Below, piece after piece: positions 7,868 to 13,180 of a DNA stretch of 18,079 bases (the first letter of the stretch is position 1; each line of letters begins with the position of its first letter). This stretch comes from Dehalococcoidia bacterium (lineage in GTDB: Bacteria; Chloroflexota; Dehalococcoidia; Dehalococcoidales; JAUWYK01), in the NCBI GenBank assembly GCA_030615865.1, contig JAUWYK010000038.1, positions 1-18,079 of the forward strand, written 5' to 3'. Made by a program: the position numbers and the translations under genes. The notes under the pieces were generated by a model, which had not been told where the DNA came from, ran no database searches, and saw only the letters and a list, made by a program, of their open reading frames with translations.

Positions 7868-8431
7868 TCAATCCTTGTGGGAGTGAAACCAGACCTGGTC
7901 TGTTTGGGGCTCGATATAATAAATGTCATTGCCGATATTAGCCAGATTTATCATGTGCGGCTTGCCTTGCTTCTCAATTATGGTAGCCGACATTAGAAAA
8001 CCACTTTTAGCTGCTCTGCGCTGCAGTTGAAGAGCATAATCATCACAATCATACTTATCACTCTGTCGCAAAACGCCATCCTCTCCCGCCCATAAGTAAA
8101 CGTATTCGTCAGTGTCATCCTCAGCTAGCCAAGCCTTAAGTTCCTCAAGTGAGGTAAATTCGCCCAGCTCAATTGGTTTCTCAACTATAACTTCCTTAAT
8201 GACTTCTCGGTCAACATAATGGATTATATCCCGGTATTCTACGTGGCTGATGTAGCCTCGGTTGTAGCCATCTTGGAAACCCTGCTCGTAACCGAGGTCG
8301 AAATTATTCACCGTTGAGTCAGCCTGCAGAAATGAATAATTGTGGAGGAACAGTCCAGAAACGGCTAGGACTAGACTGAGAATTATTGATATATATATAA
8401 GCCACCTCGACCTATTATTCATCCTGCTCAT
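7868..8431 (-). CDS. membrane-anchored transglutaminase/papain-like protein (putative Cys-His-Glu hydrolase)
   Basis: The 187-residue protein has one N-terminal membrane helix (about 10-30) preceded by basic residues. A stalk containing YVDREVIKEVIVEKPIELGE follows, then an outward-facing C-terminal domain (about 92-187). The domain has C129 in KYDCDDYALQLQ, H159 in GKPHMINLA and E174 in YYIEPQTD. That order and spacing resembles the catalytic Cys-His-acid triad of transglutaminase-like peptidases. This is motif recognition by eye, so the activity is inferred. ATG at 8431 overlaps the stop of a small upstream ORF as ATGA. It converges on tRNA-Ala. It could process cell-surface or cell-wall proteins; the substrate is unknown. 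Confidence 0.7.
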   Translation of the reverse strand: MSRMNNRSRWLIYISIILSLVLAVSGLFLHNYSFLQADSTVNNFDLGYEQGFQDGYNRGYISHVEYRDIIHYVDREVIKEVIVEKPIELGEFTSLEELKAWLAEDDTDEYVYLWAGEDGVLRQSDKYDCDDYALQLQRRAAKSGFLMSATIIEKQGKPHMINLANIGNDIYYIEPQTDQVWFHSHKD

Positions 8432-8514
8432 CCTCGTGCCCTAATCCCGTTCCCCGCTTTCGCCTCCAACTTAACTAAGCACTCCTCACCGCACCAAGCA
8501 CACAGAACCTTCAT
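8428..8514 (-). CDS. possible 28-residue Cys-rich micro-ORF
   Basis: The frame encodes 28 residues beginning MKVLCAWCGEEC, a Cys-x2-Cys-x3-Cys cluster like half of a zinc ribbon. Its TGA overlaps the ATG of the 187-residue membrane protein as ATGA, so translation through it would couple to that gene. There is no clear ribosome site before its own ATG. That ATG in turn overlaps the stop of another 23-codon frame (8511-8582). It could be a leader peptide, the remains of a larger zinc-ribbon gene, or chance. Confidence 0.3.
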   Translation of the reverse strand: MKVLCAWCGEECLVKLEAKAGNGIRARG

Positions 8515-8602
8515 TTTCTATTCCGTTTACTCAGCTTGTTCATCGCTATATCCATCTTAGGATGCTGACATTTATTGCCCATAAAATTACTGTTAAAAGT
8601 AC

Positions 8603-8634
8603 GTTAAAGTTTCGCCAGTTGGCAAAACTTTAAC
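8603..8634. repeat. 14-bp inverted repeat (hairpin or operator)
   Basis: GTTAAAGTTTCGCC (8603-8616) and GGCAAAACTTTAAC (8621-8634) pair at 13 of 14 positions around an AGTT loop. It lies upstream of the minus-strand micro-ORF chain. No T-run follows on either side, so an operator or an RNA leader structure is more likely than a terminator. Confidence 0.55.
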
Positions 8635-8935
8635 TCATTTCTTGCAGCCTTTCAAGCTTTTATCGGGTTCCTACAGGATTTTTATTTTAAAAAGGAGGTG
8701 AAGGACTTGGAAGGAAAGATAAAGAGGCTCAGAGGAAAAAAGCGGCTCCCTACTTGACAAGGGGGGATAGCGATATAAGATTTTTTTTCAGGTAGGCTGA
8801 AAAATAACCAACTTTTGAACGCAATCATGTCCTGAAGCTATTGACAAGTCTATAGGACTTTCATTAGACTATAGCCACTTTACAGAATACTAGAGAAAGC
8901 AAGATTATCTATAAGCTCAAATATGATGGTATTAT

Positions 8936-8948
8936 TGACTATTAGTCA
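8936..8948. promoter_or_regulatory. 13-bp palindrome, possible operator
   Basis: TGACTA and TAGTCA are perfect inverted arms around a single T. It lies about 235 bases before the corrinoid-protein gene, just upstream of the leader. Compact palindromes of this type are typical binding sites for dimeric regulators, but no regulator is encoded nearby, so this is inference. Confidence 0.35.
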
Positions 8949-9045
8949 TGTTAAGTTACTGGAGAAGTATATGGTGTGGCTTGGGAGTTTTTACAATTGT
9001 AATTACATGGCTGCTCAAGACGGCAAGGTAGATAGAACAGGACGC

Positions 9046-9070
9046 TCCAGAAGTTGAAGAGGCTTCTGGA
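9046..9070 (+). terminator. hairpin with T-rich tail, possible attenuator
   Basis: TCCAGAAG (9046-9053) and CTTCTGGA (9063-9070) form an 8-bp stem with a nine-base loop, followed by CTTTGTTTTCT. It sits in the leader about 110 bases before the corrinoid-protein start, so it could attenuate transcription. The T-run is interrupted, which weakens the call. Confidence 0.35.
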
Positions 9071-9182
9071 CTTTGTTTTCTAGAGAAGACTAAAAGCAGT
9101 AAACTAAGGGGAGGTGATAGATGAAGCTAACACATTAAGGCTAGGCAAACCAAGAGTCGTAAGAGAAAAGGAGGAACTAATT

Positions 9183-9815
9183 ATGGCTAAGGACTTGGTC
9201 AATACACTGGCTGACCTCAAGGAAAAAGAGGCTCTTAAGATTGTTGAAGATAGGCTGAGTGCTGGTGACGAGCCACTCAAAATTCTGGACGATGCCAGAC
9301 GTGCCGTGGAAATCGTGGGCAAGCGCTTTGCCGATAGCCAGTATTTCATCCCTGACCTGGTGTACTCTGGTGAAATACTGAAGGAAATAACCGATATGGT
9401 TAAGCCGAAGCTAACCAAGGCAGCGGAGGTTAAGCGTGTGGGTAAGGTTATCATAGGCACTGTTGCCGGGGATATACATGACATCGGCAAGGACATCGTG
9501 GTCTTTATGCTCGATGTTAACGGTTTCGAGGTTTACGACCTCGGCGTGGATGTCCCGGCGCAGAAGTTCGTTGATAAGATAAAAGAAAGTGGTGCCCCTG
9601 TTGTTGGCTTAAGCGGATTCCTGACGCTGGCTTTTGATTCAATGAAGCAAACTATAGAAGTCATAAAAGATGCTGGTCTGAGAGACAAGGTAAAGGTCAT
9701 GATTGGTGGTGGTCAGATAACCGAGGAGATAAAGAAATATACCGGCGCTGATGCCTATGGCAAAGATGCCATGGTAGGCGTATCCCTGGCCAAAAAATGG
9801 GCCGGCGCTAAGTAA
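9183..9815 (+). CDS. corrinoid protein of a methyltransferase system (MtaC/MtbC-like)
   Basis: Carries a methyl group on a protein-bound cobamide between two methyltransferases. The 210-residue protein has an N-terminal helical cap domain (about 1-85) and a B12-binding Rossmann domain (about 86-210). The motif DIHDIGK at 97-103 supplies H99 as the lower cobalt ligand, SGFLT begins at S144 and GGG is at 175-177. Length and motifs fit the cognate corrinoid proteins of methanol, methylamine and methoxyl systems. The ATG at 9183 follows AAAAGGAGG directly; a longer frame back to 9114 lacks a separate ribosome site. It is co-directional with the UroD-family gene 36 bases downstream, the probable partner. 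The methyl donor is unknown. Confidence 0.9.
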   Translation: MAKDLVNTLADLKEKEALKIVEDRLSAGDEPLKILDDARRAVEIVGKRFADSQYFIPDLVYSGEILKEITDMVKPKLTKAAEVKRVGKVIIGTVAGDIHDIGKDIVVFMLDVNGFEVYDLGVDVPAQKFVDKIKESGAPVVGLSGFLTLAFDSMKQTIEVIKDAGLRDKVKVMIGGGQITEEIKKYTGADAYGKDAMVGVSLAKKWAGAK

Positions 9816-9851
9816 GAATCCTCAGCAGATAACATGCAGGAGGTAATAAAA

Positions 9852-11189
9852 ATGGAAAAGAAATGGGAAGAGTTATCAGCGGATGAAAAGCAGGAGGCGA
9901 TGTTTCAAAGGTGGCTTTCGCCGGAGGGCGTAGAGTTTGCCAGCCCTGAAGCCGAGAAGCTGTACAAGGAGAGAACAACCAGGATAAAAGACGCCATTCA
10001 ATTGAAGAAATTGCCGGATAGGGTGCCGGTGTTGCTAATTCCCAGCTTTGGCCCCGCTTTTTACTCCGGGTTAACCCCTCACGATGTCATGTATGACTAT
10101 GACAAAATCGCACCGGCATGGAAAAAATTCTCCCTGGACTTCCAGCCGGATGCACACGGTGGCGCCTTTGTGCCTAGCCCGGGGAAGTTCCTTGAGATTC
10201 TTGACTATAAGTTATACAAGTGGCCCGGCCATGGGGTCTCTAATGAAACCACCTACCAGTGTATTGAAGGCGAATACATGAAGGCGGATGAATATGATCT
10301 CTTTATTCATAACCCGCTGCATTTCTTCAGCTACATCTGGCCGTCGCGCGTATTCGGAGCGCTGGAGCCCCTCCAGGCACTTCCTCCTCTCGCCGGCCTA
10401 ACCGAAATATATGGAGTTAGCGTTAATTTTATTCCCTATGGTACGCCCCCCGTTAAAGCCGCCTATCAGGCTCTTATGGAAGCCGGGGATGAAGCCCTGA
10501 AATGGATACAAGTTGCGGGTGGCTTCGAGCACGAGATGCCAGCGTTAGGCTTTCCCCCCCACCAGGGTGGCGCTACCAAAGCACCTTTTGACGTGATCGG
10601 CGATACCCTCAGGGGAACTACAGGGATAATGCTGGATATGTACCGGCAGCCCGATAAGCTCCTACAGGCCATGGAAGTACTAACGCCAATCATGATTCAG
10701 ATGGGGGTAGGCTTAGCAAAACAGAACAGATGCCCCCTGATTTTTATGCCCCTGCACAAGGGCGCTGACGGTTTCCTCTCCGATGAGCAGTTCAAAAAAT
10801 TCTACTGGCCCAGCCTCAGAAATGTCATCATGGGCTTGGTTGATGAGGGAGTGGTACCATTTGTCTGGGCTGAGGGTGGCTATAACTCGCGACTGGAGGT
10901 TATCCGTGACCTGCCTAAAGGTAAGACGGCATGGTTGTTCGACCAGACCGATATGGCTGAAGCTAAGAAAGCACTGGATGGCATTGCCTGCGTTGGCGGC
11001 AACATGCCCATGGATTTGCTGACCGTAGGTACCACCCAGGACGCCATAGACCATACCAAGAGGCTCATTGATGTTTGCGGTAAGGGCGGTGGCTATATCA
11101 TGGCCAATGGGGCGTTCTTTGATGAGGTAAGGTGGGAGAATCTCAAGGCGATAGTTGATACCGTCAAGGAATACGGCGTATACAAATAG
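9852..11189 (+). CDS. uroporphyrinogen decarboxylase-fold (MtaA/CmuA-related) methyltransferase-like protein
   Basis: The 445-residue protein belongs to the UroD superfamily, whose methyltransferase members move methyl groups to or from corrinoid proteins. Visible segments include LPDRVPVLLIPSFGP near the N-terminus, LIFMPLHKGADGFLSDEQFKKFYWPSL, VPFVWAEGGYNSRL, KTAWLFDQTDMAEAKKAL, VGGNMPMDLL and CGKGGGYIMANGAF. Start is the ATG at 9852, not 9834, because GGAGGT lies between the two. The corrinoid-protein gene just upstream indicates a methyl-transfer role and not heme synthesis. The HxC and later Cys that bind zinc in MtaA/MtbA appear to be replaced (WAEGG; ANGA), so catalysis may differ. The substrate is unknown. 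Confidence 0.82.
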   Translation: MEKKWEELSADEKQEAMFQRWLSPEGVEFASPEAEKLYKERTTRIKDAIQLKKLPDRVPVLLIPSFGPAFYSGLTPHDVMYDYDKIAPAWKKFSLDFQPDAHGGAFVPSPGKFLEILDYKLYKWPGHGVSNETTYQCIEGEYMKADEYDLFIHNPLHFFSYIWPSRVFGALEPLQALPPLAGLTEIYGVSVNFIPYGTPPVKAAYQALMEAGDEALKWIQVAGGFEHEMPALGFPPHQGGATKAPFDVIGDTLRGTTGIMLDMYRQPDKLLQAMEVLTPIMIQMGVGLAKQNRCPLIFMPLHKGADGFLSDEQFKKFYWPSLRNVIMGLVDEGVVPFVWAEGGYNSRLEVIRDLPKGKTAWLFDQTDMAEAKKALDGIACVGGNMPMDLLTVGTTQDAIDHTKRLIDVCGKGGGYIMANGAFFDEVRWENLKAIVDTVKEYGVYK

Positions 11190-11600
11190 ACACTTAACGG
11201 GTTAAGGTTGTAATACCGGAGGAGAGGCTGTGCCCCGGATGTGGAACTTGTATGTAAGAGAGTTCATGCCGGCAATGAGACATGGCTACCCACCATTAGG
11301 GGAAGTGAGGTGCGTAATATAGACGGCTGTCCCGTAGCTGGTGCCCTCAGGATTAGTGACGAGGCTCGCAACCCGATTTCGGGTTACCCCGGCTTCAGGA
11401 TTGAAGGCACTGCACAAGCTGTTGCTTCAGCGGGGAATGCACTACGTGAGAACAGACTACCTCGCCTCACACGATGGTCAGAAGCTTGCAAACGTTGCGA
11501 CCAGGCAGGAATTTGCCGCAATAGACCTCAGTCAGCAAGCACGTTTTTGTCAAACAGCTAGTGCAAAGGTCTTCTGAAAAGTTTTACCTTTTATACACAA
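11190..11600. other. intergenic region with a possible broken Fe-S fragment
   Basis: Between the UroD-family gene and the tRNA-Val fragment I see no intact gene. One frame reads VVIPEERLCPGCGTCM then stops at 11258-11260, with Cys spacing like a [4Fe-4S] motif (Cys-x2-Cys-x2-Cys). Other frames stay open for 80-100 codons (11241-11561, 11341-11577) but have no ribosome site and no recognisable motif. This may be decayed coding DNA. Confidence 0.3.
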
Positions 11601-11651
11601 TGGTGGGCGGTACTGGACTTGAACCAGTGACCTCTTGCGTGTGAAGCAAGC
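11601..11651 (-). pseudogene. 3' half of disrupted tRNA-Val(CAC)
   Basis: Read on the minus strand this gives anticodon stem-loop CTTGC/TTCACAC/GCAAG (anticodon CAC), variable AGGTC, T-arm ACTGG/CCAGT around TTCAAGT, acceptor strand ACCGCCC, discriminator A and encoded CCA. The D-arm and 5' acceptor strand are absent: upstream of the core the sequence is unrelated (CATTAGGTG). The missing 5' half lies 2.69 kb away at 14325-14364. The two halves joined at the core give a perfect tRNA, so this is the left-hand remnant of a gene split by the element. Confidence 0.9.
11637..11651. repeat. attachment-site core, left copy
   Basis: GCGTGTGAAGCAAGC is an exact 15-bp match to 14325-14339 in the same orientation. 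Identity extends six further bases to the left (11631-11636) with one mismatch, giving 20 of 21. It covers the anticodon stem-loop of tRNA-Val, a classic crossover region for tyrosine recombinases. Confidence 0.88.
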
Positions 11652-11716
11652 ACCTAATGTATATTGAAGGTATAGCTAACGTTTAACCACCTTCGGCAAA
11701 TCTATATTCAACAGCG

Positions 11717-11737
11717 AAAAAACTACTGAGCACTCAA
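11717..11737 (-). terminator. probable terminator after the element's tRNA-Val
   Basis: On the minus strand TTGAG-TG-CTCAG (11737-11726) makes a short stem with one G-T pair, followed after TAG by six T (11722-11717). It lies about 23 bases beyond the 3' end of the element's tRNA-Val. The stem is short, so this is only a moderate call. Confidence 0.4.
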
Positions 11738-11759
11738 CAAAAACTCAATGTCTATTCAC

Positions 11760-11833
11760 TGGGCAGTAGAGGACTCGAACCTCTCACCTCTCGGATGTGA
11801 ACCGAGTGCTCTAACCAACTGAGCTAACTGCCC
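11760..11833 (-). tRNA. tRNA-Val(CAC), carried by the element
   Basis: Complete 74-base cloverleaf. Acceptor GGGCAGT pairs with ACTGCCC, D-arm is GCTC...GAGC, anticodon stem CTCGG/CCGAG encloses TTCACAT (anticodon CAC), variable loop is AGGTG, T-arm AGAGG/CCTCT encloses TTCGAGT, and the discriminator is A. CCA is not encoded (GTG follows), whereas the disrupted host tRNA-Val and tRNA-Ala here encode it, which suggests a different origin. It has the same anticodon as the disrupted gene but differs through most stems. No own promoter is evident. Its 5' end overlaps the last 10 bases of the RHH-like gene, so it is probably cut out of that gene's transcript by RNase P, and CCA must be added enzymatically. 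Confidence 0.93.
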
Positions 11834-12075
11834 TCATCGCTCTCAAGCTCAACCTCATCCACAAACAAATGCTCATCCACAATCTCAAGCTCTTCCAGAC
11901 TATCAAGCACACCACCCTGGTCTGTAGTGTTCCTAAACAGCCATTTTAGATACTCGCCAGGCGACAATTTCCTATCAAATGCCCTCTCAGCGACCATCGT
12001 ATACTCAACATCGCTAAACCTCACACCAACAACCTTGCCTTTCGCTGTCGCCCACCGATGCTTTTTCTTTGGCAT
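11824..12075 (-). CDS. small ribbon-helix-helix-like DNA-binding protein
   Basis: The 83-residue protein starts with a basic tail (MPKKKHRWATAKGK). Next comes VVGVRFSDVEYTMVAERAF...LSPGEYLKWLF (about 15-48), a strand-helix-helix pattern like MobC/Arc-type ribbon-helix-helix proteins. The tail is strongly acidic (about 56-83). A role as autorepressor, recombination-directionality factor or accessory DNA-binding protein of the element is inferred. The ATG follows AGAAGGAAAG. The gene has a clear promoter with an operator-like palindrome (12094-12122). Its TAG (11826-11824) and last codons lie within the first 10 bases of tRNA-Val, so processing of the tRNA would remove the stop codon. Confidence 0.65.
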   Translation of the reverse strand: MPKKKHRWATAKGKVVGVRFSDVEYTMVAERAFDRKLSPGEYLKWLFRNTTDQGGVLDSLEELEIVDEHLFVDEVELESDEGS

Positions 12076-12093
12076 TTTCTTTCCTTCTATGCC

Positions 12094-12122
12094 ATTTTAA
12101 CACGCCGTTTACGGCGAGTCAA
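12094..12122 (-). promoter_or_regulatory. promoter of the RHH-like gene and tRNA-Val, with palindromic operator
   Basis: On the minus strand TTGACT (12122-12117), a 17-base spacer, and TAAAAT (12099-12094), each matching consensus at five of six positions. Most of the spacer is the palindrome CGCCGT-AA-ACGGCG (12103-12116). A dimeric repressor bound there would block RNA polymerase directly. The ATG at 12075 lies about 19 bases after the -10. The encoded RHH-like protein is the obvious candidate to bind the site. Confidence 0.68.
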
Positions 12123-12295
12123 CTAGCCTCAATATCATTAGCTAATTTTGCCGAACCACCCGACAACACCACCAAATTAAGCTTTTCTCACGCTAATTAA
12201 CCGACCTCTTAGTCTCAAACTTCAACCATCCGTTTTATCACTCTCGACCGTTTTTGTGATACTTAATCAAGTGAATGCTCTTTACACAACTGCTA

Positions 12296-12323
12296 GGCAC
12301 GCCAGCTTAACGCTCGGCGTGCC
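12296..12323. repeat. 8-bp GC-rich inverted repeat
   Basis: GGCACGCC and GGCGTGCC form a perfect stem with a 12-base loop inside an otherwise AT-rich region of the element. No T-run on either side. A protein-binding site or structured nucleic acid element is likely; terminator is unlikely. Confidence 0.5.
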
Positions 12324-12520
12324 ACCGGCCAGTTTACACTAGGCATATCTCAACATCTAAAGCTATCTCAATTCTTAGTTCAAATCTAATGAATTTCTCT
12401 CATCACCTTCTAAATAATCTGAAGATACCTTTCAGGTATTTCATAATGCAGTTACCATAAATAAGTTAAGTAATTCAAAGAATTCCTTTATGCTTCGCAA
12501 GGAAAGCGCAGAGCTAACAT

Positions 12521-13057
12521 TTACTCTTTAATGCTCTCATAGCTACGCAATTTCTCTATCTGCTCTCCTAAGTGATATGTAATGAGATAAAATGCCTCTA
12601 GCTCTATGAGAAAACACAGCCTACACCATAAATTCCTAGCCTTCAAATCATGTCTAAGACGATAAATGCTGTCGCCCTTTTTAAAAGGCTTTCCGCACCC
12701 TGAACACACAACGCTTAACCCTTCTTGAACCCTGTCAAGAATACTACGACGCAAAAGGTTTTCGTTGCCCTGGTCACCACGACACCTCAGTGTTTCGTCA
12801 TCAGCAGTACATAGCACCCCAGGTCTTTGGCACTCATCAAACGGACACTCAAAGCAAGAGCTTTTGACACCCAGCTGAGCACTCGCTTCATCACACCCAT
12901 CATAAAAAGGTTCTTCCATTAATGCCTGAAGTTCCATTTCCCTTGCTTCCACGCATCCAGGGCTATCATCAGCCAAGCTCAAATTTCTATCGATAAAAGC
13001 ATCATGCTTAGCTTTTAGAAACCTATAATACCTGCTTCTCGCGTTCGACCTAATCAT
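12521..13057 (-). CDS. cysteine-rich protein of unknown function (zinc-ribbon C-terminal domain)
   Basis: The 178-residue protein has eleven cysteines. An N-terminal basic helical part (about 1-30) precedes a cluster C68-x2-C71-x4-C76-x6-C83-x8-C92, whose spacing could hold zinc or an Fe-S cluster. A second module has C118-x2-C121 and C145-x2-C148, a plain two-knuckle zinc ribbon (VVCSGCGKPFKKGD... WCRLCF). I do not recognise a named family. The ATG at 13057 has AAGGAG seven bases upstream, so it is well supported. It lies between the integrase and the RHH-like gene of the element, so it may act in excision, replication or regulation, or be cargo. A hairpin at 13080-13098 lies in its leader. 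Confidence 0.65.
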   Translation of the reverse strand: MIRSNARSRYYRFLKAKHDAFIDRNLSLADDSPGCVEAREMELQALMEEPFYDGCDEASAQLGVKSSCFECPFDECQRPGVLCTADDETLRCRGDQGNENLLRRSILDRVQEGLSVVCSGCGKPFKKGDSIYRLRHDLKARNLWCRLCFLIELEAFYLITYHLGEQIEKLRSYESIKE

Positions 13058-13180
13058 TTATGCACTCCTTTCCTTTTATGGCAAGCTATCGCTTTGCCGA
13101 CCACCGCCACAGCGTTAAGCTCTTACCAGACGCACTACAATTAAAATCTAGCCTCATTAAACCACTTCCGAGGCATCAGA

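Larger units (their letters stand above)
8583..9182. other. 600-base intergenic region between divergent transcription units
   Basis: No convincing full gene is seen. It holds the 14-bp inverted repeat at 8603-8634 and a strong AAAGGAGGTG at about 8691-8700 followed by a 16-codon frame (8707-8757). There are possible promoters TTGACA-16-TAAGAT (8754-8781) and TTGACA-18-TAGACT (8841-8870). A perfect palindrome TGACTA-T-TAGTCA lies at 8936-8948, an 8-bp hairpin at 9046-9070, and a five-codon ATG frame with a strong ribosome site at 9121. The density of small signals fits a long regulated leader for the methyltransferase genes. Confidence 0.5.
12076..12520. other. 445-base AT-rich non-coding region inside the element
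   Basis: No ORF of note. Besides the RHH promoter it contains a perfect 8-bp inverted repeat, GGCACGCC (12296-12303) with GGCGTGCC (12316-12323). There is also ATACCT-TTC-AGGTAT (12425-12439), and TTCCTT/AAGGAA arms at about 12483-12505 just after the Cys-rich gene. A related CTAGGCA word occurs twice (near 12293 and 12340). Such a region could hold accessory recombination sites, a transfer or replication origin, or a small RNA; the sequence alone does not say. Confidence 0.4.

Noticed and set aside
9114..9182. Longer start for the corrinoid protein.
   Set aside because: The GTG at 9114 lies in its own ribosome-site sequence. The ATG at 9183 has a separate, well-spaced AAGGAGG and starts where family similarity starts.
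11241..11577. Two overlapping plus-strand frames of 106 and 78 codons.
   Set aside because: No ribosome sites, composition unlike the neighbouring genes, and no recognised domain.
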